In this document: in pieces, positions 44,615-52,833 of the stretch | Numbering within the stretch: the stretch's first letter is position 1 | Layout of the letters: the number at the start of each line of letters is the position of its first letter | Program-made: the position numbers and the translations under genes | Notes under the pieces: generated by a model | What the model saw: the letters and a program-made list of their open reading frames with translations, nothing else | What the model was told of the DNA's origin: nothing | The model's database searches: none | NCBI GenBank assembly: GCA_011390365.1 | Contig: JAABSM010000017.1 | Location: 1 to 55,651, forward strand | DNA length: 55,651 nucleotides | Direction: 5' to 3' | Origin: Gammaproteobacteria bacterium | GTDB taxonomy: Bacteria > Pseudomonadota > Gammaproteobacteria > Chromatiales > Chromatiaceae

Positions 44615-45657
44615 AGAATCGGTTGCTTATTCTCGCCAAGCTGGCATTCGTGGTGCTGCTGTGTGTTCTGGTCTACTTCCACAAGGCGCAAAAGCCCCGC
44701 ATCCTGATCCTGCATAGTTACCTCAATGACTACAGCTGGGTGGAGGAGATCAATATCGGCCTGGAACGCTTCTTCTCCGAGCATGAGGATGTCACCCTGC
44801 GTTACCACTACATGGATCTCAAGAACCATGGCGATGAGGCGTTTCGGCGTACCGCGACGGAGATCGCGCGGCGTACCATCGACCGCTGGCAGCCGGACGT
44901 GCTGGTGATCTTCGACGACATCGGCCAGCGTCTGGTGGGCATGCGCTACATGAGTAAATCCGGCATCAGCGTGGTGTACGGCGGGGTCAACGCCGCTGAG
45001 GAAGATTACGGCTATAACATGGCGTCCAACGTGACGGGTATCCTGGAGCGCAAGCCGCTGAAGGCGGTGGAGGATACCGTGAGCATGATCTGGGAGGCCA
45101 CGGGCGGGGGACGGACCCAGAAACCCAAGGTGCAGTTGCTGGGGGACGCCTCGTTCTCGTTCCAGGCCGGCCTGACCGCCTATGATCCAGAGAATTACAA
45201 GTTTACCAAGGTACGCTGGAAAGAGCCGGTGGCGGTGGAGACCTTCGACGAGTGGAAGGAGTTCGTGCTTGGCGCGGACAAGACCAACGACGTGCTGCTC
45301 GTCAGTGATTACCGACAGGTGAAGAAGGCGAAGGGCGGCAAGGAGTTCGTTTTGCCGCGAGAGGTGATGAGCTGGACCGAGCAGAATTCCCCGGTTCCGG
45401 TGCTGGGGCTGGCCGCGATCATCACCGAGGAGGGCGGTATGATGTCCGTTGCCGCTTCGGGGTATGAGCAGGGTGAGGTGGCGGGGCGCATGGCCTATGA
45501 GATCGCCAAGAAAAAGAAGAAGGCCTCGGAGATCCCCAACGCCGAGACCCGCCAGTATCTGATCGGGCTGCGCAAGTCGGCGATCAAGCGTCGCGAGCTT
45601 GATGTGCCCTCCATTTATGAGGCCTTCGCGAGGGCCACGGATAATTTCTACGAGTAG
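44611..45657 (+). CDS. Membrane-anchored ABC_sub_bind-like (PF04392-type) binding protein
   Basis: The 348-residue protein starts in overlap with the permease stop (ATGA). One N-terminal hydrophobic helix (LLILAKLAFVVLLCVLVYF) without a clear cleavage site probably anchors it outside the inner membrane. The rest has a periplasmic-binding fold of the PF04392 type: KPRILILHSYLNDYSWVEEI, LERFFSEHEDVTLRYHYMDL, RWQPDVLVIFDDIGQRLVG and SGISVVYGGVNA. No ABC permease or ATPase accompanies it. It may deliver ligand to the two SLC13-like permeases or sense it for them. The domain name is a judgement from pattern, and no ligand can be assigned. Confidence 0.65.
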   Translation: MKNRLLILAKLAFVVLLCVLVYFHKAQKPRILILHSYLNDYSWVEEINIGLERFFSEHEDVTLRYHYMDLKNHGDEAFRRTATEIARRTIDRWQPDVLVIFDDIGQRLVGMRYMSKSGISVVYGGVNAAEEDYGYNMASNVTGILERKPLKAVEDTVSMIWEATGGGRTQKPKVQLLGDASFSFQAGLTAYDPENYKFTKVRWKEPVAVETFDEWKEFVLGADKTNDVLLVSDYRQVKKAKGGKEFVLPREVMSWTEQNSPVPVLGLAAIITEEGGMMSVAASGYEQGEVAGRMAYEIAKKKKKASEIPNAETRQYLIGLRKSAIKRRELDVPSIYEAFARATDNFYE

Positions 45658-45659
45658 TC

Positions 45660-46376
45660 ATGAAGAAGATTCTTTGCCTCGATTTCGATGGCGTGCTGTG
45701 CGATAGCGCGGTGGAGTGCCTGGTGACGGGTTACAACGCCTATCACGATGCCGCCGTGAGCGGACCGGATGAGATCGAACCCGGACTGCGGGATTACTTC
45801 CTCAAATATCGCTATCTGGTGGGGCCGGCGAACGATTTCGGCGTCCTTTTCCATGCCTTCGAGCAGGGGGGCGAGACATTGACGCGGGAGTCCTATGACG
45901 CGATGCGTGAGGCGACGCGGGCGATGCGCGAGGATTTCGGCCCTCGCTTCTTCGCCAGCCGCGATCGCCTGAAGCAGGATATGGACCACTGGTTGGGGCT
46001 GCATCGCCTGTTCGAGCAGAGCCGGGCGGTACTGGATATTGGATTCCCGTCGTTTTATGTCATTACCACAAAAGATGCGGACTCGGTTATGCGCCTGGCG
46101 GAGTTCAGCGGCTATCATGGGCGGATATTGGGGGTTTACGGCAAGGAGATTGCGACCGACAAGCGCGTCAGCTTTCAGACGCTCTTTCGTGATCGAAATG
46201 ACCAACAGGCCTCCGAGACGTATCTCTTCGTCGATGACAATGTAGTTCATCTGCAACAGGTTTCGGATCTCCCGGTCGAGCCATGGCTGGCGACCTGGGG
46301 GTATGTGGATCCGGAGGCCGCCGAGCGGTTCCGGCACTTGAAGGATCTGGCTGATCTGAAGGGTCTGGTGGAGTAG
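45660..46376 (+). CDS. HAD-superfamily hydrolase
   Basis: The 238-residue protein starts 3 bases after the binding-protein gene. Motif I is ILCLDFDGVLCDS, with the nucleophile and acid Asp at 8 and 10. Motif II is FYVITTKDADS and motif IV ETYLFVDDNVVHLQQV. A helical cap of about 100 residues (LVTGYNAYHDAAVSG onwards) lies between motifs I and II. This is the phosphatase-like branch of the HAD family, cytoplasmic, with no signal peptide. Placed between a transport unit and a GAPDH-like gene, it could dephosphorylate or recycle an organic phosphate intermediate. That is inference. Confidence 0.75.
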   Translation: MKKILCLDFDGVLCDSAVECLVTGYNAYHDAAVSGPDEIEPGLRDYFLKYRYLVGPANDFGVLFHAFEQGGETLTRESYDAMREATRAMREDFGPRFFASRDRLKQDMDHWLGLHRLFEQSRAVLDIGFPSFYVITTKDADSVMRLAEFSGYHGRILGVYGKEIATDKRVSFQTLFRDRNDQQASETYLFVDDNVVHLQQVSDLPVEPWLATWGYVDPEAAERFRHLKDLADLKGLVE

Positions 46377-46426
46377 ATTGCGTCGACCTTACTATCAATA
46401 ATCAGCGGGATATTCGAGGCGCCAAG

Positions 46427-47476
46427 ATGAGTGAAAAAAGTCGTTTGCGGGTGGGAATCAACGGGTTTGGGCGAATCGGGCGGGCGATCTACCGGATCAA
46501 TGCCCAGCGCGATCTGTTCGACGTGGTGGCGATCAACGACATCAATCCGGACGGCGCCAATATCGCCTATCTGCTTCAGTACGACTCCACCTACGGGCGT
46601 CTGGAGCAGCCGGCGACCTTCGAGCAGGGGGAGCTGGTCGTCGGCAAGCAACGCAGCGCCCTCCATCACTTCCCCAATGTCGGCTCGGTTCCCTGGCGCC
46701 AGCATGACGTGGATGTGGTCATCGAGTCCTCCGGCCATCCGGACAATGGCGCCTATCTCGCCTCCGGCGACGGCGGTATCGACTACATGGTACAGACCTA
46801 TACCGCGGATCCGGGGGGGGCGGTAAAGACCATCATCTTCGGCGTCAACGAGGAGGAGTTCGATCCCGCCAGCCATCGCCGCCTGTCGAGCAGTATTTGC
46901 GATACCATCTCGCTGGCGCCGGTGATCAAGCTGCTGGAAGGGCGGTTCGGCGTCGTCGGCGGCTCTCTGACCACGGTACATCCCTGGCTTAACAGCCAGA
47001 ACCTGCTGGACGGACAAGGTGCGACCTGGTTCCATCCCCAGGATAATACCTCCGCCCACGCCCTGGGGCGCGCGGCGGATAATAACCTCATTCCGAAGTC
47101 CACCAGCGCGGTGCTCGCCGCGGAGGCGGTTTTTCCGGGGATCAATTCCCGCATCGAGTCCTTTTCCTTTCGCGTCCCTACCAGTATCGTCTCCGGCGCG
47201 GTACTCAATGTGGAGCTGGAGAAGCCGACCGATCGGGACGGTGTGATGGGGTTGTTCGCGGAGAGAGAACGCACCCAGGAGAGACCCATCTTCCAGAGCG
47301 TTGAAGCGCCCCTGGTCTCCATTGACTATCGCGCCAGTGAATATTCGGCCAATATCGATCAGCGCTGGACCTCGGTGAGAGAGGAGCGAAAGCTGCGCAT
47401 GGTCTACTGGTATGACAATGAATGGGGTTATGCCTCGCGGGTCGTGGATCTGGTGGGGCTGATCGGCGATCGATAG
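46427..47476 (+). CDS. Divergent glyceraldehyde-3-phosphate dehydrogenase homologue
   Basis: The 349 residues keep the NAD-binding start RVGINGFGRIGRAIYR, DINPDGANIAYLLQYDSTYG, the C-terminal YWYDNEWGYASRVVDLV and the catalytic pair Cys158 (SSSICDTISLAP) and His185 (TTVHPWLNSQ). The normally invariant S-C-T-T-N-C loop is changed to I-C-D-T-I-S. The usual A-K-K-V-I-I-S-A-P-S stretch is replaced by an unrelated segment (residues about 105-135). STGAAKAV reads STSAVLAA. It therefore keeps the thiol chemistry but has an altered phosphate or substrate pocket. It may act on a different aldehyde phosphate. It follows the HAD gene by 50 bases and ends at a terminator. Confidence 0.85.
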   Translation: MSEKSRLRVGINGFGRIGRAIYRINAQRDLFDVVAINDINPDGANIAYLLQYDSTYGRLEQPATFEQGELVVGKQRSALHHFPNVGSVPWRQHDVDVVIESSGHPDNGAYLASGDGGIDYMVQTYTADPGGAVKTIIFGVNEEEFDPASHRRLSSSICDTISLAPVIKLLEGRFGVVGGSLTTVHPWLNSQNLLDGQGATWFHPQDNTSAHALGRAADNNLIPKSTSAVLAAEAVFPGINSRIESFSFRVPTSIVSGAVLNVELEKPTDRDGVMGLFAERERTQERPIFQSVEAPLVSIDYRASEYSANIDQRWTSVREERKLRMVYWYDNEWGYASRVVDLVGLIGDR

Positions 47477-47498
47477 GCCTCAGGGCCACATTTTTTCG

Positions 47499-47521
47499 AA
47501 GGGGGTTCAGGCCCCCTTTTT
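47499..47521 (+). terminator. Rho-independent terminator after the GAPDH-like gene
   Basis: AAGGGGG-ttcagg-CCCCCTT followed by TTT forms a 7-base-pair stem with a T-run 23 bases after the stop codon. It closes the transporter-HAD-GAPDH transcript and separates it from the TAXI transporter genes. Confidence 0.82.
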
Positions 47522-47609
47522 GTTGACGATCGGGTATGGGGGCGGTTTCTGCGCAAGGGTGTGGCGGGCCATCCATGCCTGGGAAAATCTCACAAGAGGA
47601 GTTGTTAAT

Positions 47610-48563
47610 ATGAAAATCATTGCCTTAGCCGCAATCCTCGCGGGCTCTGTCGGGTTCGGGGTCGCACAGGCGGCGGATCAGGAGCGGTTCATCAGCATCG
47701 GTACCGGCGGTATCACCGGCGTCTACTACCCCACCGGCGGGGCCATCTGCCGGCTCGTCAACCACAAGCGCAAGGAGCACGGGCTGCGCTGTTCGGTGGA
47801 GTCCACCGGCGGCTCCATCTTCAACCTCAACACCCTGCGTAATGGCGAGCTCGACTTCGGCGTCGCCCAGTCCGACTGGCAGTATCACGCCATGAAGGGT
47901 ACCTCCAAGTTCGAGGAGCAGGGTCCCCTCGACAAACTGCGCTCGGTCTTCTCCATCCACAGCGAACCCTTCACCCTGATGGCCCGTGCCGACAGCGGTA
48001 TCAAGACCCTGAGCGACCTCAAGGGCAAGCGGGTCAATATCGGCAATCCCGGCTCCGGCCAGCGCGGCACCATGGAGGTGTTGATGGAGAAACTGGGCTG
48101 GAGCAGGGACGACTTCACCCTTGCCTCCGAGCTTAAGGCCGCCGAGCAGGCCCGCGCCCTGTGCGACAACAAGATCGATGCCATGGTCTACACCGTCGGC
48201 CACCCCAACGCCTCCATCAAGGAGGCCTCCACCGCCTGCGACGCGGTGCTGATCCCGGTGGCAGGTCCCGAGGTGGATGCGCTGGTGGCGGAGAACCCCT
48301 ACTACGCCAAGGCGACCATCCCCGGCGGCATGTACCGCGGCAGTGATCAGGATACCGCCACCTTCGGCGTCAAGGCGACCCTGGTGACCAGCGCCGACGT
48401 CTCCGACGAGGCGGTCTATCAGGTCACCAAGGCGGTGTTCGATAATCTCGACACCTTCCGCAAGCTCCACCCCGCCTTTGAAACCCTGACCGCCGAAAGT
48501 ATGCGCCAAGGCAACTCCGCCCCGGTCCACCCCGGCGCGCAGCGCTACTTCGACGAGCAGTAG
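47610..48563 (+). CDS. TAXI-family TRAP transporter solute-binding protein
   Basis: Periplasmic receptor of a TRAP transporter. The ATG at 47610 is set by AAGAGGA 9 bases upstream and gives 317 residues with a signal peptide (MKIIALAAILAGSVGFGVAQA). The TAXI signature is SIGTGGITGVYYPTGGAICRLV, followed by CSVESTGGSIFNLNTLRNGELDFGVAQSD, KRVNIGNPGSGQRGTMEVLM and DKIDAMVYTVGHPN. The ligand of most TAXI receptors is unknown; some bind glutamate or related acids. Its permease gene is 371 bases downstream, separated by hairpins and repeats. Confidence 0.94.
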   Translation: MKIIALAAILAGSVGFGVAQAADQERFISIGTGGITGVYYPTGGAICRLVNHKRKEHGLRCSVESTGGSIFNLNTLRNGELDFGVAQSDWQYHAMKGTSKFEEQGPLDKLRSVFSIHSEPFTLMARADSGIKTLSDLKGKRVNIGNPGSGQRGTMEVLMEKLGWSRDDFTLASELKAAEQARALCDNKIDAMVYTVGHPNASIKEASTACDAVLIPVAGPEVDALVAENPYYAKATIPGGMYRGSDQDTATFGVKATLVTSADVSDEAVYQVTKAVFDNLDTFRKLHPAFETLTAESMRQGNSAPVHPGAQRYFDEQ

Positions 48564-48607
48564 TAGAGCCGCGCGCAGGTTTTGCGGGTATTGCCAGGCC
48601 CAGAAAA

Positions 48608-48671
48608 CTCTCACGGCGGCACGGAGCACACAGAGAAATTTTCCTCCGTGATCTCTGTTCCTCGGTGCGAG
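48608..48671. repeat. CACGGAG-family inverted-repeat element (copy D)
   Basis: The left arm is CTCTCACGGCGGCACGGAG then CACACAGAGAA; the right arm is CCTCCGTGATCTCTG then TTCCTCGGTGCGAG. They pair imperfectly around about 5 bases. The motifs match copies A, B, C and E. It begins 44 bases after the TAXI receptor stop. Confidence 0.6.
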
Positions 48672-48715
48672 ATCTTACCCATCCCAATGGGGAGCTGGAA
48701 TTGAGCCGGTCTGAG

Positions 48716-48742
48716 CCGGTCGGGTGTTGCACACCCGACCGG
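48716..48742. terminator. Strong hairpin between TAXI receptor and permease genes
   Basis: CCGGTCGGGTGT-tgc-ACACCCGACCGG is a perfect 12-base-pair stem with a 3-base loop and no T-run. Intergenic hairpins after binding-protein genes often stabilise the upstream mRNA or partly terminate, giving more receptor than permease. It could equally be cargo of the surrounding repeat element (48608-48898). Confidence 0.5.
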
Positions 48743-48859
48743 CGACCGCAACCCGGCGGGGCGCGCGGCTTGACGCGCCAGTGTGTGCTTCGTTGGCGAG
48801 TCTAGCCTCGCGCTCCGCGGTGAAAGGGCGCAGCGCCAGCCATATTCACAAGGGCTCTT

Positions 48860-48898
48860 ACGGAGGAGGGTTCTCCGTGATCTCCGCGCCTCCGTGAC
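48860..48898. repeat. CACGGAG-family repeat (copy E)
   Basis: ACGGAGGAGGG faces TCTCCGTGATCTCCGCG and CCTCCGTGA, a shortened inverted pair of the same motif as copy D. Copies D and E may be the two outer ends of one composite element of about 290 bases. It ends 36 bases before the permease start. Confidence 0.5.
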
Positions 48899-48934
48899 GG
48901 AACCATCCCCGCCCATCCATGGAAACCCTTCGAG

Positions 48935-51487
48935 ATGACCCGATCTCCTGAACAGCTCCTGGAGTCCGTCGAACAGGGCCGCCGCCACCCCAAGGGCTGG
49001 CAGTGGCGCTTCCTCTCCGGCGCCGCCATCCTCTGGTCCCTGTTCCAGCTCTGGGTGGCCTCGCCCATCCCCTACCAGTTCGGCTTCGGCGTCTTCAACG
49101 ATACCGAGACCCGCTCCATCCACCTCGGCTTCGCCATCTTTCTGGTCTTTCTCTCCTTCCCCGGGCGGAACAAGGCCGCGACGGATCGGATTCCGCTCTA
49201 CGACTGGGCCTTGGGGGGCATGGCCGCCTTTTGCGCCCTCTACCTGTTTCTGTTCTACGGTGACCTGGCCAATCGCGCCGGCGATCCCACCGCGCTGGAC
49301 ATCGGCGTGGCGGTGGCGGGGGTGATCCTGCTGCTGGAGGCGACCCGCCGCGCCCTGGGCTGGCCGCTGACCATTATCGCCCTGGTCTTTCTGGGCTACA
49401 CCTTCGCCGGCCCCTGGCTGCCGGACGTAATGGCCCACAAGGGGGCCTCGCTGGAGCGGGTGGCCTCCCACCAGTGGTTGGGCACCGAGGGGGTGTTCGG
49501 CGTCGCCGTCGGGGTCTCCGCCGGTTTCGTCTTTCTGTTCGTGCTCTTCGGCAGCATGCTGGAGCAGGCCGGCGGCGGCCAATACTTTATTCGTGTGGCC
49601 TATTCGCTGGTGGGCCACCTGCGGGGCGGACCGGCCAAGGCGGGGGTGCTGGCCTCCGGCCTCACCGGCATGATCTCCGGTTCATCCATCGCCAACGTGG
49701 TCACCACCGGCACCTTCACCATTCCGCTGATGAAGAAGGTGGGCTTCCCCGGCTTTCGCGCCGGGGCCATCGAGGTTGCCGCCTCCACCAACGGCCAGCT
49801 GATGCCGCCGGTGATGGGCGCGGCGGCCTTCCTGATGGTGGAGTATCTGAACATCTCCTACCTGGAGGTCATCAAGCACGCCCTGTTGCCGGCGCTGCTG
49901 AGTTATATCGCTTTAATGTACGTGGTGCATCTGGAGGCGGTGAAGGCCGGCATGCAGGGCCATCCGCTGCCCTATCGCCCGTTGCAGGCCAAACTGCTGG
50001 GTTGGGGGCTCTCCCTGTCGGGGCTGGCGGTCTTCTCCTTCGTCGCCTGGCTGGCGGTGGACCTGGTGACCCGCATCAGCGGCGACTACGCCTTTTGGGC
50101 CAACGGGGTGCTGATTCTCGGCGGCTACGTGGCCCTGATGTACCTGGAGGCCCGCCACCCGCTGCCGGATCAGCTGGATCCAGAACAACTCGACGGCGCC
50201 CAACTGCCCACCCCCGGCGAGGCGTTGCGCGGTGGCCTGCACTTCCTGCTGCCCATCGTGGTGCTGATCTGGTGCCTGATGCTGCTGCGGCTGTCGCCGG
50301 CCACCGCGGTGTTCTATGCCATCCTGCTGCTGGTGGCGATCCTGCTGACTCAACGATCACTCAAACGGCTATTCAGCGGCAAACCCCTGCTTCCCGGTTT
50401 TCAGGACGGCTGGCGGGATCTGGTCGTCGCCCTGCGCGACGGCGCACGCAACATGATCCCCATCGGTGTCGCCACCGCCACCGCCGGTATCGTGGTGGGC
50501 ACCGTGAGCCTGACCGGCATCGGTCAGGTGCTGGGGGATCTGGTGGAGATCCTCTCCTTCGGCTCGGTACCGCTGATGCTGATACTCACCGCCGTGATTT
50601 GCATGATTCTCGGCATGGGCCTGCCCACCACCGCGAACTACATCGTGGTCTCCACGCTCATGGCCCCGGTGATCGCCCAGCTGGCCGCCTCCCACGGTCT
50701 GGAGATCCCGCTGGTGGCGATCCACCTGTTCGTCTTCTACTTCGGCATCCTCGCCGACGATACCCCGCCGGTGGGCCTGGCCGCCTACGCCGCCTCCGGC
50801 ATCTCTGGCGCGGACCCGATTCAGACCGGCCTGCAATCCTTCTACTACGACCTGCGCACCGCCATCCTGCCCTTTATGTTCGTGTTCAACACCGAACTGC
50901 TGCTGATCGGCATCGACAGCATCCCCGAATTCCTGGTGGTGCTGGCCTCCTCCCTGGCCGCGATGCTGCTCTTCGCCGCCGCGACCCAGGGCTGGTGGCT
51001 GACCAAATGCAAATGGTGGGAGGTGGGCGCGCTGCTGCTGATCGTCTTCTCCCTGTTCCGCCCTGGCTTCTGGATGGATCAGATCTACCCGCCGAGCGAG
51101 ACCCGCCCGGCGATCGAATTCACCCAAGCCGCCGAGGGCTGGCAGGCTGGCGAGACCTTCAAGCTGATCGTCGAGGTAGAGGAGGGGGAGGGCGAGATCA
51201 TCCAGCGCACCCTGGCCTTTCAGCGGCCCGAGGGCGCGGCGGAGCGGGTGCTGGAAAAGCTCGGCCTGATCACCCAACCCGAAGGCGACGCCCTGCGCAT
51301 CGATACCATCGGCTTTCTGAGCCCGGCGGAGGAGGTGGGGTTGATCCCTGGCTTCGCCGTGCGGGTGCTGGGTTTCGAGGAGGCGCTGCCTCAGCCCGAC
51401 AAGGACTGGCTCCTGATCCCGCCGTTGCTGCTGGCGGGGCTGATCGGCTGGGGGCAGATTCGGCGGCGAGAGGCGAAGGCTGCGTAG
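48935..51487 (+). CDS. TRAP transporter fused permease, 4TM/12TM (TAXI type)
   Basis: The 850-residue inner-membrane protein fuses the small (DctQ-like) and large (DctM-like) TRAP permeases, as usual for TAXI systems. Segments include FLSGAAILWSLFQLWVASPI, FGSMLEQAGGGQYFIRVAYS, GMISGSSIANVVTTGTFTIP, VEVAASTNGQLMPPVMGAA-like sequence and GMGLPTTANYIVVSTLMAPV. The C-terminal domain after about residue 700 (EFTQAAEGWQAGETFKLIVE onwards) resembles DUF3394, commonly attached to this type, and ends in one more helix. It imports an organic acid-like solute with a Na+ or H+ gradient; the nearby Mnh antiporter could sustain a Na+ gradient. The ATG is at 48935. Confidence 0.93.
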   Translation: MTRSPEQLLESVEQGRRHPKGWQWRFLSGAAILWSLFQLWVASPIPYQFGFGVFNDTETRSIHLGFAIFLVFLSFPGRNKAATDRIPLYDWALGGMAAFCALYLFLFYGDLANRAGDPTALDIGVAVAGVILLLEATRRALGWPLTIIALVFLGYTFAGPWLPDVMAHKGASLERVASHQWLGTEGVFGVAVGVSAGFVFLFVLFGSMLEQAGGGQYFIRVAYSLVGHLRGGPAKAGVLASGLTGMISGSSIANVVTTGTFTIPLMKKVGFPGFRAGAIEVAASTNGQLMPPVMGAAAFLMVEYLNISYLEVIKHALLPALLSYIALMYVVHLEAVKAGMQGHPLPYRPLQAKLLGWGLSLSGLAVFSFVAWLAVDLVTRISGDYAFWANGVLILGGYVALMYLEARHPLPDQLDPEQLDGAQLPTPGEALRGGLHFLLPIVVLIWCLMLLRLSPATAVFYAILLLVAILLTQRSLKRLFSGKPLLPGFQDGWRDLVVALRDGARNMIPIGVATATAGIVVGTVSLTGIGQVLGDLVEILSFGSVPLMLILTAVICMILGMGLPTTANYIVVSTLMAPVIAQLAASHGLEIPLVAIHLFVFYFGILADDTPPVGLAAYAASGISGADPIQTGLQSFYYDLRTAILPFMFVFNTELLLIGIDSIPEFLVVLASSLAAMLLFAAATQGWWLTKCKWWEVGALLLIVFSLFRPGFWMDQIYPPSETRPAIEFTQAAEGWQAGETFKLIVEVEEGEGEIIQRTLAFQRPEGAAERVLEKLGLITQPEGDALRIDTIGFLSPAEEVGLIPGFAVRVLGFEEALPQPDKDWLLIPPLLLAGLIGWGQIRRREAKAA

Positions 51488-51583
51488 GTCTTGCCGCGGA
51501 AACCGTGGTTGAATGAGTCGTTTGTCAAGCAGGAATCGGAGGAGCGAGAAACGGGGTACGCTCCGGGGGTGGAGAGTCAAGGT

Positions 51584-52456
51584 ATGCGGTTAGTCGAATC
51601 GCCCATGGAACAGGTCGAGTTTCGCGGACGCCCCTATTTCGTCAAGCGTGACGACAGGTTACACCCGTTCCCCGGCAACAAGGCGCGCAAACTGCGCGGG
51701 TTGCTGGCGCTTGACTGGACGAAGATAGGGCGCGTCGTCTCCCATGGCGGCAATCAATCCAATGCCATGCTGGCGCTGGCGCGGCTGGCCCACTTCCAGG
51801 GCAGGCCCTTTGATTACCACATCCCCCCTTTACCCGCCTCCCTGCGCACCGCCCCGATCGGCAACCTTGGCCTTGCCCTGGAGTTGGGCATGAATCTGAT
51901 CGAGACCCGGCGACCGCCAAAACGGGAAAGCTGCCCTACAGGTACCCTCTTCGTTCCTCAGGGGGCGGCGATGGCCGAGGCGGAGATCGGTCTGCGGGAG
52001 CTGGCCCGGGAGCTGAATCGCTTCGCCCGGAATCAGGAGCTTCGACGCCCGATCCTTTTCGTGCCATCTGGTACCGGAACAACCGCCGTGTATCTCCACC
52101 GCCACCTGAGTTTTCCGGTTCTGACTACCCCTTGCGTCGGGGATCGGGACTATCTGCGACGACAGTTCGCGGAATTGACTTCGCCCCCTTACCCGGCAAT
52201 CATCGGCGATGAAGCGAAGGCCCGCTTCGGGCGACTCGAAGAGGGGTATCTGAGGCTTTGGTCGGCGTTGAGGCGAGAGACGGGGATCGAGTTCGATCTC
52301 CTCTACGATCCGCCAGGATGGCGTGCGCTGACTCGCCTGGATCACGACGGAGATATAATTTATCTCCACTGCGGTGGCCAGGAGGGAAATGCCAGCATGT
52401 TGGCGAGATATCGACGACGTTTCGGTGAGGAGGTTGTCGATTCCCTTGGGCCGTGA
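51584..52456 (+). CDS. PLP enzyme of the ACC deaminase/D-cysteine desulfhydrase family
   Basis: A fold-type II pyridoxal phosphate enzyme. ATG at 51584 with GGAGAG upstream gives 290 residues. VEFRGRPYFVKRDDRLHPFPGNKARKLRGL contains the N-K-x-R-K-L Schiff-base lysine. SHGGNQSNAMLALARLA binds the cofactor phosphate side, and LFVPSGTGTTAVYLHRHL is the glycine-rich phosphate loop. Family members deaminate 1-aminocyclopropane-1-carboxylate or split D-cysteine; the exact substrate cannot be told. It is somewhat shorter than the usual 320-340 residues. An upstream in-frame TTG at 51491 would add a non-homologous leader. Confidence 0.8.
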   Translation: MRLVESPMEQVEFRGRPYFVKRDDRLHPFPGNKARKLRGLLALDWTKIGRVVSHGGNQSNAMLALARLAHFQGRPFDYHIPPLPASLRTAPIGNLGLALELGMNLIETRRPPKRESCPTGTLFVPQGAAMAEAEIGLRELARELNRFARNQELRRPILFVPSGTGTTAVYLHRHLSFPVLTTPCVGDRDYLRRQFAELTSPPYPAIIGDEAKARFGRLEEGYLRLWSALRRETGIEFDLLYDPPGWRALTRLDHDGDIIYLHCGGQEGNASMLARYRRRFGEEVVDSLGP

Positions 52457-52833
52457 AGGACCTGGAGCAAAGAAAATAAACGGGCGATGATGGCGGATGT
52501 CTTCTCGAAAACTACCCGAGAAACCTCTGTCGCGGTCAGTGAAAAGGGCGCTAACGATCATTGGAAGTCGAGATTACACCCCTGAACGATGAAACATGGA
52601 CCGCGTAGCCCGGATGGAGCTCTGCGGAATCCGGGAATTCGCGGCTCTGATCTCCTGGATTTCGCCGCGCTTTATCCGGGCTACAATGGCGCTGTTTCGC
52701 ACTAACGCCTTGATCGCTGGATACCCGGGGCGGGGGAGATTTCAGCCGGTCGATCAGGTGTGGCGCCGTACTCGAAATGGCATTTGTGCGCCGCCCGTCG
52801 TAGTCCGGGCGGCAACACCAAGCTGGCTAGCGA
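52457..52833. other. Non-coding gap with a BIME-like repeat
   Basis: No gene is recognised in this 377-base stretch between two convergent genes. It contains the palindromic element at 52604-52685, described separately. A GCGCCGCCCG / CGGGCGG pairing near 52789-52813 may be part of a second, shorter palindrome. Confidence 0.45.
52604..52685. repeat. REP/BIME-like element (CGTAGCCCGGAT ends)
   Basis: The left arm CGTAGCCCGGATGGAG...CGGAATCC and the right arm GGATTTCGCCGCGC...TATCCGGGCTACA are inverted copies of about 29 bases. The TAGCCCGGAT...ATCCGGGCTA ends are a well-known dispersed palindrome of proteobacterial intergenic regions. It lies between two convergent genes, the usual site. Confidence 0.75.
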
